Positions 6,536 through 13,833 of a stretch of 16,796 nt of DNA are shown here, one piece after another. Each line of letters opens with the position of its first letter. Within the stretch, counting starts at the first letter, position 1. The stretch is taken from assembly GCA_900552425.1 (NCBI GenBank), contig URZR01000016.1, forward strand, positions 1 through 16,796, written 5' to 3'. A model generated the notes under the pieces. It was not told where the DNA came from. It searched no databases and saw only the letters and a list, made by a program, of their open reading frames with translations. Made by a program: the position numbers and the translations under genes. The DNA is from an uncultured Collinsella sp. (lineage in GTDB: Bacteria > Actinomycetota > Coriobacteriia > Coriobacteriales > Coriobacteriaceae).

Positions 6536-6562
6536 GACAGGCCTCGTATCCGCTCGGGGCGG

Positions 6563-6568
6563 TATACT
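6563..6568 (+). promoter_or_regulatory. rapZ: Candidate -10 box upstream of rapZ
   Basis: TATACT matches five of six bases of the -10 consensus in the 101-nt gap after nanE. I find no good -35 at 16-18 nt upstream (GGCCTC-like sequence). If used, transcription would begin near 6575, ahead of the terminator hairpin at 6587-6624. Confidence 0.35.
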
Positions 6569-6586
6569 CAATATAGGCAATTGACC

Positions 6587-6624
6587 GCGCGGGATCTGGG
6601 TTGCTGGGTCCCGCGCTTGTTTTT
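6587..6624 (+). terminator. Intrinsic terminator ahead of rapZ
   Basis: GCGCGGGA (6587-6594) pairs perfectly with TCCCGCGC (6609-6616), followed directly by TTGTTTTT. It is well placed to end the nan transcript. It also lies only a few bases before the rapZ ribosome binding site (GGGAGG, 6625-6630), so any transcript starting upstream must read through it. Confidence 0.8.
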
Positions 6625-6636
6625 GGGAGGCAGCAC

Positions 6637-7557
6637 ATGCAAAAGGGAGATGCCATGGATGCGGCGGAGCGCTCGGAGCGCATCCCCGATATCGTCATCA
6701 TCACCGGAATGTCCGGATCGGGCCGCACGCAGGCCATGCACGTGTTCGAGGACATGGGCTATTTTTGCATCGATAACCTGCCTCCGCGTCTGATCGCCCA
6801 GCTTGCCGAGCTCGTCGGCATTAATACGGGCGTGGGCAGGCATCTCGCCGTCACCTGCGATTTGCGTAGCCAGGGCTTGTTCGATGAGCTGCTCGATGCG
6901 GTCGCCGCGCTCGAAGAGCGCGAGATGAGCTGCGACATCGTGTTCCTGGAGGCTTCTGACGAGGTACTGATTCGTCGCTACAGCGAAAATCGCCGCCGTC
7001 ATCCCATTGCCAAGCCGGGGGAGACTACGGCCGATGCGATTCAGCGCGAGCGCCTGCAGCTGCAGGGTGTGCGCGATCGAGCCGATATGATCATCGACAC
7101 GAGCCGCCTGCGTACCTCTGCCCTGCGCAACAAATTGCGCATGGCGTTCTCCGAGTTGTCCGACCAGCAGCTCATGGACGTTCACGTGTTCTCGTTTGGC
7201 TTTAAGCACGGTATGCCCGTCGAGGCGGACATTATGATTGACGTTCGCTTCCTGCCCAATCCGTTCTACGATCCCGAGATGCGCACCATGACCGGTCTCG
7301 ATAAGAAAGTCTCCGACTTTGTTCTGGACCATCCTAAGACGCAGGAGTTCTGGAAGGCCTGGACGCAGCTGCTCGATACGGTCATGCCCGGTTATATCGC
7401 AGAGGGCAAGCCGCAGCTTTCTATTGCCATCGGTTGCACGGGCGGTCAGCACCGCAGCGTTGCCATCGCCGAGGCCACGGCACGTTATTTGGAAGGCGCC
7501 CAGTATCACGTGAGCATTTCCCATCGCGACTTGTCGCGCGCCAACACGAAAGCATAG
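6637..7557 (+). CDS. rapZ: RapZ/YvcJ-family nucleotide-binding protein
   Basis: P-loop protein of the RapZ (YvcJ) family, about 306 residues. E. coli RapZ is an RNase adaptor controlling GlmS-regulating small RNAs; Gram-positive homologues bind and hydrolyse nucleotides, and their target is less clear. Visible motifs are Walker A GMSGSGRT (24-31), then the family-specific YFCIDNLPP (42-50), DVRFLPNPF (202-210) followed by DPEMRTMTGLDKKV, and GCTGGQHRSV (266-275) in the C-terminal domain. Two starts are possible: ATG 6637 after GGGAGG (6625-6630), or ATG 6655 after AAGGGAGA (6643-6650). I chose the first for its better site. whiA follows after 6 nt. The yvcK/glmR gene that normally separates the two is absent. 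A role linking amino-sugar metabolism to the adjacent nan genes is tempting but only inferred. Confidence 0.93.
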   Translation: MQKGDAMDAAERSERIPDIVIITGMSGSGRTQAMHVFEDMGYFCIDNLPPRLIAQLAELVGINTGVGRHLAVTCDLRSQGLFDELLDAVAALEEREMSCDIVFLEASDEVLIRRYSENRRRHPIAKPGETTADAIQRERLQLQGVRDRADMIIDTSRLRTSALRNKLRMAFSELSDQQLMDVHVFSFGFKHGMPVEADIMIDVRFLPNPFYDPEMRTMTGLDKKVSDFVLDHPKTQEFWKAWTQLLDTVMPGYIAEGKPQLSIAIGCTGGQHRSVAIAEATARYLEGAQYHVSISHRDLSRANTKA

Positions 7558-7563
7558 GCCTGC

Positions 7564-8493
7564 ATGTCGTTTACCGCCGAGGTGCGTGACGAGCTTGCGC
7601 GCTGCGAACCCGAATGTGAATACTGCGATTTGTCGACGCTTGCCGCCCTGACGCGTGTGAGCGGTACGCTTTCGTTGGCCGGCTCCGGGCGGTATCGTTT
7701 GACGGTCGCGACCGAGACGGGAGCCGTCGCGCGCACGATGATCACGCTGACGCATCGCATTCTTAAGCTCAAAACGGAATTCACCGTTCGTAAATCGGTC
7801 TTGCATAAGGTCCGTAACTATCTCATTACCCTGCCCGATCAACCCGACCTGGACAAGGCTCTGGTGCTGCTGGGCATTCTAGACCGCAGGGGAGGGCTCG
7901 TTGCTGGTGTTCCCCGACACATCGTTGCCCGTCCCTGCTGCAGGCTTGCCTACATCCGCGGCGCGCTCATCGCCGGCGGTTTCGTGGCCGATCCCCGCGG
8001 CGACTTTCATTTGGAGATCGCGGTGCAGGGCGAGCAATATGCTAAGGGGCTTTGCGACCTGTTGGGGCAGATTGGGGTCCATGCTCGTGTTAATGCACGG
8101 CGGGGGTCATATGCCGTGTACATTAAGAGCGCCGAGGAAATCGAGCATCTATTAAAGCTGATTGGTGCCAAGCGCAGCGTTGCCGAGATTGAGGAGGCGC
8201 GCGCGGTCAAGTTGGTTAAGAACGATGTGAACCGTCGCGTGAACGCCGAGCTCGCCAACCAGACCAGAAGCGCCGGTGCTGCCCAACATCAGCTTGCGCT
8301 TATCGATGAGCTCGAGCAGCGCGGCCTTCGCGATGCGCTTCCGGATGCCTTGGCGGTCTTTTGCGACCTGCGCGAGCGCTATCCCGATCTGTCGCTGCGT
8401 GATTTAGGGGAGATGGCTGACCCTCCCTTGTCGAAGTCGGCCCTCTACCATCGAGTTTTGAGGCTTGAAAAGCTCATTGAAGCAAATCGGTAG
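7564..8493 (+). CDS. whiA: DNA-binding regulator WhiA
   Basis: WhiA-family DNA-binding protein, 309 residues, with an N-terminal LAGLIDADG-like domain and a C-terminal helix-turn-helix. It controls sporulation-linked division in Streptomyces and affects cell division and chromosome segregation in Bacillus, so it acts on the chromosome. Family signatures include MSFTAEVRDELAR at the start, RGALIAGGFVADPRGDFHLE (132-151), and the C-terminal block around 273-303 with DPPLSKSALYHR. No clear Shine-Dalgarno precedes the ATG, and the rapZ stop is only 6 nt upstream, so translation is probably coupled to rapZ. A spore role is not implied for a coriobacterium. An AT-rich gap separates it from gapA, and I see no clear terminator after it. 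Confidence 0.95.
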   Translation: MSFTAEVRDELARCEPECEYCDLSTLAALTRVSGTLSLAGSGRYRLTVATETGAVARTMITLTHRILKLKTEFTVRKSVLHKVRNYLITLPDQPDLDKALVLLGILDRRGGLVAGVPRHIVARPCCRLAYIRGALIAGGFVADPRGDFHLEIAVQGEQYAKGLCDLLGQIGVHARVNARRGSYAVYIKSAEEIEHLLKLIGAKRSVAEIEEARAVKLVKNDVNRRVNAELANQTRSAGAAQHQLALIDELEQRGLRDALPDALAVFCDLRERYPDLSLRDLGEMADPPLSKSALYHRVLRLEKLIEANR

Positions 8494-8538
8494 TTTAAAG
8501 TATCGACTTATATACGGATTTAGCTGCTATTTTATTCT

Positions 8539-8552
8539 TTAAAACGTTTTAA
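8539..8552 (+). promoter_or_regulatory. 14-bp perfect palindrome upstream of gapA (possible operator)
   Basis: TTAAAACGTTTTAA is self-complementary with a central CG, as in LacI/GalR-type operators. It lies about 60 bp upstream of the candidate gapA promoter, in a very AT-rich stretch. No regulator gene such as cggR is adjacent. The binding protein is unknown, and chance in AT-rich DNA is possible. Confidence 0.3.
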
Positions 8553-8584
8553 CGTAAATTTGATTTTCAATTTCGACTATTCTC

Positions 8585-8614
8585 GTGAAATTCAAGTCAA
8601 AAAAAAGGTATATT
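8585..8614 (+). promoter_or_regulatory. gapA: Candidate gapA promoter
   Basis: GTGAAA (8585-8590) as -35 and TATATT (8609-8614) as -10 with an 18-nt spacer containing an A8 run. The AT-rich sequence upstream (8494-8584) could act as an UP element. The resulting leader of about 65 nt ends in GAAAGGAG just before the ATG at 8687. Confidence 0.5.
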
Positions 8615-8686
8615 AGGCGAGTGGTTAGTTTGTGGGCCTCAACGGCGGGCGCTGTAGCTTGCGGGGGCCTTACGAAAGGAGACACA

Positions 8687-9712
8687 ATGGCAGTAAAGGT
8701 TGCTATTAACGGCTTCGGTCGCATCGGTCGTCTGGCTTTCCGTCAGATGTTCGGTCATGAGGGCTCCGAGATCGTCGCTATCAACGACCTCACCTCTCCC
8801 GATATGCTCGCTTACCTGCTGAAGTACGACTCCACGCAGGGCAACTACGCTCGCGATCACGAGGTCGTTGCTGGCGAGGATTCCATCACCGTTGACGGCA
8901 AGGAGATCAAGATCTACAAGGAGGCCGACGCCAACAACCTGCCTTGGGGCGACCTCGACGTCGACGTCGTTCTCGAGTGCACCGGCTTCTACACCAGCAA
9001 GGCTAAGGCTCAGGCCCACATCAACGCTGGCGCCAAGAAGGTCGTCATCTCCGCTCCGGCCGGCAGCGATCTGCCCACCATCGTGTACAACGTCAACCAC
9101 GAGACGCTGACCGCTGAGGACAACATCATCTCCGCTGCTTCCTGCACCACCAACTGCCTCGCCCCGATGGCCAAGGGTCTGAACGACTTCGCTCCCATCG
9201 TGTCCGGCATCATGACCACCATTCACGCCTGGACCGGCGACCAGATGCCGCTCGACGGCCCGCAGCGCAAGGGCAACAAGCGTCGTAGCCGCGCCTGCGC
9301 CGTCAACATCGTCCCCAACACCACCGGTGCTGCCAAGGCTATCGGCCTGGTTCTCCCCGAGCTCAACGGTAAGCTCATCGGTGCCGCCCAGCGCGTCCCG
9401 ACGCCGACCGGCTCCATCACCAACCTCTACGCTGTCGTTGACAAGAAGGTCACCGTCGACGAGGTCAACGCCGCTATGAAGGCCTACGCTTCCACCATCT
9501 CCGAGACCTTCGGTTACAACGAGGACGACATCGTCTCCACCGACATCATCGGCGAGACCCACGGCTCCATCTTCGACGCCACTCAGACCATGTGCTCTGA
9601 CCTCGGCAACGGCCAGACCCTCGTTCAGGTCACCTCTTGGTACGACAACGAGAACTCCTACACCTCTCAGATGGTCCGCACCATCAAGTACTTCGAGAAG
9701 TTCGTTGCTTAA
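8687..9712 (+). CDS. gapA: Glyceraldehyde-3-phosphate dehydrogenase, NAD-type
   Basis: Glycolytic enzyme oxidising glyceraldehyde-3-phosphate to 1,3-bisphosphoglycerate with NAD and phosphate in the cytoplasm. The 341 residues carry the NAD-binding NGFGRIGR (8-15), Asp34 in AINDL (favouring NAD over NADP), the active-site SCTTNC with Cys153 (152-157), catalytic His180 in TTIHAW, NTTGAAKA (211-218) and the C-terminal WYDNENSY (318-325). The segment LDGPQRKGNKRRSRA is slightly unusual beside the common LDGPH form. Codon use is strongly biased, as expected for an abundant protein. The ATG follows GAAAGGAG. An upstream in-frame extension to 8585 would enter the promoter and is rejected. A strong terminator follows, so gapA may be made in excess over pgk. 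Confidence 0.98.
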   Translation: MAVKVAINGFGRIGRLAFRQMFGHEGSEIVAINDLTSPDMLAYLLKYDSTQGNYARDHEVVAGEDSITVDGKEIKIYKEADANNLPWGDLDVDVVLECTGFYTSKAKAQAHINAGAKKVVISAPAGSDLPTIVYNVNHETLTAEDNIISAASCTTNCLAPMAKGLNDFAPIVSGIMTTIHAWTGDQMPLDGPQRKGNKRRSRACAVNIVPNTTGAAKAIGLVLPELNGKLIGAAQRVPTPTGSITNLYAVVDKKVTVDEVNAAMKAYASTISETFGYNEDDIVSTDIIGETHGSIFDATQTMCSDLGNGQTLVQVTSWYDNENSYTSQMVRTIKYFEKFVA

Positions 9713-9749
9713 TTTAGCTTTTAGCGAATAGCTCGTTGAGCGTCTAAAG

Positions 9750-9796
9750 AAGGGCGCGGCCTCATAGGGCTTACACCCTAGGGTCGCGCCCTTTTT
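9750..9796 (+). terminator. Intrinsic terminator between gapA and pgk
   Basis: AAGGGCGCG (9750-9758) pairs with CGCGCCCTT (9785-9793). A second inner helix (TAGGG with CCCTA) extends the stem, and a TTTTT run ends at 9796. It should stop or weaken transcription between gapA and pgk. Confidence 0.85.
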
Positions 9797-9852
9797 ATAG
9801 GAAATCGTCTGCCGTAATGGGAGGCAGACACGTACGAAAGGTAGAAGCAAAC

Positions 9853-11043
9853 ATGGCCTTTACCAAGAAGACCGTCCGCGACATCGATGTCGACGGCAAG
9901 CGCGTTCTCGTCCGCGTTGACTTCAACGTGCCTATCAAGGATGGCGTCGTTGGCGACACCACCCGCATCAAGGCTGCCCTGCCCACCATCAACTACCTCG
10001 TTGAGCACAACGCTCGCGTCATCCTCATGAGCCACCTCGGCCGTCCCGATGGCACCGGCTTCCAGCCCGAGCTCTCCCTTGAGCCTGTCGCCAAGAAGCT
10101 CGCTGAGCTCTCTGGTCTCGACGTTGCCTTTGTCGCCGATACTTACGGCGAGAAGGCTGCCGAGGCTGTCGCTGCCGTCGAGCCGGGCAAGGTCCTCGTT
10201 CTCGAGAACGTCCGTTTTGACAAGCGTGAGAAGAAGAACGATCCCGAGATCGCCAAGAAGCTCGCTTCCTATGGTGACGTCTTCGTTCTCGATGCTTTCG
10301 GTACCGCTCACCGCGCCCAGGGTTCCGTCGTGGGTCCCGCCGCTTACCTGCCTGCCGTCGCCGGCTTCCTGCTCGAGAAGGAGGTCGACACGCTGACTGG
10401 CATCTTCGCCGAGCCCGAGCGCCCCTTCGTCGCTATCGTCGGCGGTTCCAAGGTTTCCTCCAAGATCGGCGTTCTCGATCACCTCATCGACTCCGCTGAT
10501 ACCCTGATCATCGGTGGCGGCATGGCCTACACCTTCTTCCTGGCTCAGGGCCTGTCCGTCGGTCAGTCCCTCAAGGAAGAGGACTGGGTCGAGCGCGCTG
10601 GCGAGATGCTCAAGAAGGCCGAGGAGAAGGGCGTCAAGATCCTGCTCCCCATCGACAACCGCGTTGCCGATCACTTTGGCGAGGACGCTGTCCCCGAGGT
10701 TGTCGCTTCCGACGCTATCCCCGACGATCGTGAGGGCATGGACATCGGCCCCAAGACCGAGGAGCTCTACGCAGAGGCCATCAAGGGCGCCAAGACCGTC
10801 TTCTGGAACGGCCCCATGGGCGTCTTCGAGTTCGACAACTTCGCTCACGGCACCCAGGCTATCGCCGAGGCCGTCGCCGAGGCCGACTGCACCTCGATCA
10901 TCGGCGGTGGCGACTCTGTCGCGGCTGTCAACAAGTTCAACCTGGCCGACAAGATGAGCTGGATCTCCACCGGTGGTGGCGCTTCCATGGAGCTCGTCGA
11001 GGGTAAGGCCCTGCCCGGAGTGGAGGCGCTTCTCGATGCCTAA
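9853..11043 (+). CDS. pgk: Phosphoglycerate kinase
   Basis: Transfers the acyl phosphate of 1,3-bisphosphoglycerate to ADP; the first ATP-yielding step of glycolysis. The 396-residue two-lobed enzyme shows RVDFNVP (21-27), SHLGRP (60-65), ENVRF (118-122), DAFGTAHRAQ (147-156; the usual final His is Gln here), GGSKVSSK (197-204), the hinge and nucleotide region FWNGPMGVFE (317-326), GGGDS (351-355) and STGGGA (372-377). The ATG at 9853 is preceded by AAAGGTAG; a longer start at 9817 lacks a comparable site. The gene lies 57 nt after a terminator, so it needs read-through from gapA or its own weak promoter, which I cannot identify. Its last 8 bases overlap the start of tpiA. Confidence 0.98.
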   Translation: MAFTKKTVRDIDVDGKRVLVRVDFNVPIKDGVVGDTTRIKAALPTINYLVEHNARVILMSHLGRPDGTGFQPELSLEPVAKKLAELSGLDVAFVADTYGEKAAEAVAAVEPGKVLVLENVRFDKREKKNDPEIAKKLASYGDVFVLDAFGTAHRAQGSVVGPAAYLPAVAGFLLEKEVDTLTGIFAEPERPFVAIVGGSKVSSKIGVLDHLIDSADTLIIGGGMAYTFFLAQGLSVGQSLKEEDWVERAGEMLKKAEEKGVKILLPIDNRVADHFGEDAVPEVVASDAIPDDREGMDIGPKTEELYAEAIKGAKTVFWNGPMGVFEFDNFAHGTQAIAEAVAEADCTSIIGGGDSVAAVNKFNLADKMSWISTGGGASMELVEGKALPGVEALLDA

Positions 11044-11803
11044 TCGCACCCTTCTTATCGCTGGTAACTGGAAGATGAACAACGACGTCGCTGAGGCCGC
11101 CAAGCTCGCCGACGAGCTGGCTCAGGCTCTGCCCGAGGTTCCGGCTGGCGTCGAGGTGCTCGTCTGCCCTCCGACCATTGACATCACCACGGTTCATGAC
11201 CGCATTCAGGCTGCCCCCATCGCCCTCGGTGCACAGAACGTGTACTGGGAGGCCAAGGGTGCCTTCACCGGTGAGTCCTCTTGCGACATGCTCAAGTCCG
11301 CTGGCTGCACCTACTGCATCATCGGCCACTCCGAGCGTCGCGACTACTTCCACGAGACCGACGAGGACCAGAACAAGAAGGCCAAGGCCCTCGTTGCCGC
11401 CGGTCTTGTTCCCGTCTTCTGCTGCGGCGAGTCCCTCGAGGTCCGCGAGGCTGGCACCTATGTCGAGCACGTCGTGAACCAGGTCAAGGCTGGCCTTGCT
11501 GGACTTGAGATCACCTGCCCCAAGCAGGTCGTCGTCGCCTACGAGCCCATCTGGGCCATCGGCACCGGAAAGACCGCTACCGCTGAGGACGCCCAGGAGG
11601 TCTGCGGCGCTATCCGTGAGACCCTCAAGGAGATGTTTGGCGAGGAGCTCGCCGACGGTATCCGCGTCCTGTACGGTGGTTCCGCTAAGCCCGGCAACAT
11701 TGCCGAGCTCGTCGCCAAGCCCGACGTTGACGGCGCCCTCGTGGGCGGCGCTTCGCTCAAGGCTGCCGACTTTGCCTCTATGGTCGTCAAGGCAGGCGAG
11801 TAG
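11036..11803 (+). CDS. tpiA: Triosephosphate isomerase
   Basis: TIM-barrel enzyme interconverting dihydroxyacetone phosphate and glyceraldehyde-3-phosphate. The 255 residues include GNWKMN (10-15) with Lys13, IGHSERR (96-102) with electrophile His98, the catalytic loop AYEPIWAIGTG (168-178) with Glu170, YGGSAKPGN (213-221) and DGALVGGAS (232-240). The ATG at 11036 overlaps the pgk stop by 8 nt, with GGAGG at 11022-11026 as ribosome binding site, so translation is likely coupled to pgk. gpmI starts 5 nt after the stop. Length and motifs are standard and nothing is unusual. Confidence 0.98.
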   Translation: MPNRTLLIAGNWKMNNDVAEAAKLADELAQALPEVPAGVEVLVCPPTIDITTVHDRIQAAPIALGAQNVYWEAKGAFTGESSCDMLKSAGCTYCIIGHSERRDYFHETDEDQNKKAKALVAAGLVPVFCCGESLEVREAGTYVEHVVNQVKAGLAGLEITCPKQVVVAYEPIWAIGTGKTATAEDAQEVCGAIRETLKEMFGEELADGIRVLYGGSAKPGNIAELVAKPDVDGALVGGASLKAADFASMVVKAGE

Positions 11804-11808
11804 GACAT

Positions 11809-13362
11809 ATGGCACAGCGTCATCTTCCTGCACTCCTGATCATCATGGATGGCTGCGGCCTTGCTCCGGCCGATGGCGAGAACGCCGTCGCCGCTGCCAA
11901 GACGCCCTTCCTTGATAGCCTGTACGAGAAGTATCCTCACACCACGCTCGGTGCTTCGGGCGAGGACGTGGGCCTTCCCGACGGTCAGATGGGCAACTCC
12001 GAGGTAGGCCACCTCAACATCGGTGCCGGCCGCATCGTGTTCCAGGAGCTTTCGCGCATCAACAATGCCATCAAGGACGGCTCCATCGCCAAGAACGAGG
12101 TCTTCGTCAAGGCTATGGACGACGTCAAGGCTGACGGCAAGACTCTCCACCTCATGGGCCTTATGAGCCCTGGCGGTGTTCATTCTCACATGAACCACGT
12201 CGAGGCTCTGGTCAAGATGGCTGCCCAGCATGGCGTCAAGACCGTTCGCGTCCACGCCTTCATGGATGGCCGCGACGTTGACCCGCAGTCCGGTGCCGGC
12301 TACATGAGCGAGTTCTGCGCCTTCCTGGCTAAGATCTCCGAGGAGACCGGTTGCGACGCTCGCGTTGCCACCGTTTCGGGCCGCTATTGGGCCATGGACC
12401 GCGACAACCGTTGGGAGCGCATCCAGCGCGCCTACGACGTCATGGTTAACGCGTCCGATGCCGATACCGACCCCGTTGCCGGTATCAAGGCCTACTACGA
12501 GAAGGATCCGCGCGGCGACGAGTTCGTCGAGCCTTTCGCGGCCCACAACGAGGGCATCCACGAGGGCGACGCGGCCATCTTCTTCAACTTCCGTCCCGAC
12601 CGCGCTCGTCAGATGACCCGCGTGTTCACGGACAAGGAGTTCGACGGCTTTGAGCGCGAGCAGATTAAGCTCTCGCACTTCGTGACGATGACCGAGTACG
12701 ATCCGACGTTTGACGTCGAGGTCGCCTTCCCCAAGACGTTCCCCGAGAACGTCCTGGCCGACGTTATCGCCGCCAATGGCCTGAAGCAGCTGCACACCGC
12801 CGAGACCGAGAAGTACGCCCACGTGACGTTCTTCCTCAACGGCGGCATCGAGGAGCCCAAGGAGGGCGAGGAGCGCGTGCTCGTCGCTTCCCCCAAGGTC
12901 GCTACCTACGATCTGCAGCCCGAGATGAGCGCTCCCGAGGTTACCGAGAAGCTTGTTGCCGCTATCAACGAGGATCGCGCTGATTTCTACATCGTGAACT
13001 TCGCAAACTGCGACATGGTTGGTCACACCGGTGTCTTCGACGCTGCCGTTAAGGCCGTCGAGGCTGTTGACGATGCCCTGTCCAAGGTTGTCCCGGCGAT
13101 TCTCGCCAAGGGCGGCTTTGCGCTGATTACCGCCGATCACGGCAACGCCGATCACATGTTTGACGTTGCTTCCGACGGTTCCAAGCATCCGTTTACGGCT
13201 CACACCACCAACCGTGTGCCGTTCATCATCGTTGATGAGAAGGCGCAGCTCACCGGTATCGAGGACGGCCGTCTTTCCGATATCGCTCCGACCATGCTCA
13301 CCATGGCTGGCATTGAGCCTTCCGCCGAGATGACGGGTCGCGTACTCGCCACCGAGGCCTAA
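11809..13362 (+). CDS. gpmI: Phosphoglycerate mutase, cofactor-independent (iPGM)
   Basis: Manganese-dependent phosphoglycerate mutase of the alkaline phosphatase superfamily, interconverting 3- and 2-phosphoglycerate. It is 517 residues (family about 510). Metal and active-site motifs are IMDGCG (12-17) with Asp14, the phosphoserine region GQMGNSEVGHLN (59-70) with Ser64, FMDGRD (151-156), FRPDRARQ (261-268), DMVGHTG (402-408) with Asp402 and His406, and TADHGNADH (441-449). It is unrelated to the 2,3-bisphosphoglycerate-dependent GpmA. The ribosome binding site is weak and the tpiA stop is 5 nt upstream, so coupling is likely. A strong terminator follows. The usual next gene, eno, is absent. 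Confidence 0.97.
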   Translation: MAQRHLPALLIIMDGCGLAPADGENAVAAAKTPFLDSLYEKYPHTTLGASGEDVGLPDGQMGNSEVGHLNIGAGRIVFQELSRINNAIKDGSIAKNEVFVKAMDDVKADGKTLHLMGLMSPGGVHSHMNHVEALVKMAAQHGVKTVRVHAFMDGRDVDPQSGAGYMSEFCAFLAKISEETGCDARVATVSGRYWAMDRDNRWERIQRAYDVMVNASDADTDPVAGIKAYYEKDPRGDEFVEPFAAHNEGIHEGDAAIFFNFRPDRARQMTRVFTDKEFDGFEREQIKLSHFVTMTEYDPTFDVEVAFPKTFPENVLADVIAANGLKQLHTAETEKYAHVTFFLNGGIEEPKEGEERVLVASPKVATYDLQPEMSAPEVTEKLVAAINEDRADFYIVNFANCDMVGHTGVFDAAVKAVEAVDDALSKVVPAILAKGGFALITADHGNADHMFDVASDGSKHPFTAHTTNRVPFIIVDEKAQLTGIEDGRLSDIAPTMLTMAGIEPSAEMTGRVLATEA

Positions 13363-13387
13363 TAGAAAACAAATACCGTTTTCTAGT

Positions 13388-13422
13388 AAGGGGGTTGTCC
13401 GCAACCGGACAACCCCCTTTTT
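13388..13422 (+). terminator. Intrinsic terminator after gpmI
   Basis: GGGGGTTGTCC (13390-13400) pairs perfectly with its complement at 13407-13417 around a GCAACC loop. It is followed by a TTTTT run, and flanking AA/TT extends the stem. It ends the pgk-tpiA-gpmI transcript. Confidence 0.95.
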
Positions 13423-13481
13423 GGTATTTCTGCCATTTCTACCCCGTCCCTAAATGGCAGGTGGGGGAGTGTTGGGGGTTG

Positions 13482-13490
13482 TGGTACAGT
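13482..13490 (+). promoter_or_regulatory. secG: Candidate extended -10 promoter of secG
   Basis: TGGTACAGT fits an extended -10 (TGn plus TACAGT) 37 nt before the secG start. No -35 is evident upstream in GTGGGGGAG-like sequence. It lies just after the gpmI terminator, where a new promoter is expected. Confidence 0.45.
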
Positions 13491-13526
13491 ACTGGAGTTT
13501 GAATTGTTCTATTAAGGAGCTTATCT

Positions 13527-13781
13527 ATGGGTCCGTTTCAGATTCTTCTGTTTGTCGTTTGGGCTGTCTCTGCCGTGGCGTTGACGATTCTCGTCCTGAT
13601 GCATTCCGGTAAGGGCACCGGCGTTTCGGATATGATCGCTAGCTCGCTGTATAACTCCAGCTCTGCCACGGGCGTCATGGAGCAGAACCTCGATCGCCTG
13701 ACCGTCATCATGGCTGTCGTATTTGCCGTGTGTGTCGTTCTGTGCATGTTCTTCTTCCCGCAGGGCATCGTCGGCTACTAA
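13527..13781 (+). CDS. secG: Preprotein translocase subunit SecG
   Basis: Small integral-membrane subunit of the SecYEG channel that aids protein export. The 84 residues form two transmembrane helices (about 4-25 and 58-77) joined by a loop containing MHSGKGTGVSD (25-35), the family's conserved glycine-rich segment; NLDRLTVI precedes the second helix. The ATG at 13527 follows AAGGAG (13514-13519). It has its own upstream promoter candidate and its own terminator, so it appears monocistronic here. It follows the glycolytic genes, as in other actinobacteria. Confidence 0.93.
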   Translation: MGPFQILLFVVWAVSAVALTILVLMHSGKGTGVSDMIASSLYNSSSATGVMEQNLDRLTVIMAVVFAVCVVLCMFFFPQGIVGY

Positions 13782-13803
13782 GCATCGGCGTATATACGTT
13801 TGT

Positions 13804-13833
13804 AAAGGGTCCCGCACGTGCGGGACCCTTTTT
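13804..13833 (+). terminator. Intrinsic terminator after secG
   Basis: A perfect 28-base palindrome (13804-13831; arms AAAGGGTCCCGCAC and its complement) ends in a TTTTT run. Because it is symmetric it could also act on the opposite strand. Confidence 0.93.

Noticed and set aside
8585..8686. N-terminal extension of GapA
   Set aside because: It would start inside the promoter -35 region; GAAAGGAG and the conserved MAVKVAINGFGRIGR start fix the ATG at 8687.
9778..13404. Long open frames on the minus strand opposite pgk, tpiA and gpmI (over 400 and 600 codons)
   Set aside because: They mirror strongly biased, GC-rich codons of well-identified enzymes on the + strand, have no recognisable domains or ribosome binding sites, and run across several genes and terminators. 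Similar antisense frames opposite gapA, rapZ-whiA and oppA were dropped for the same reason.
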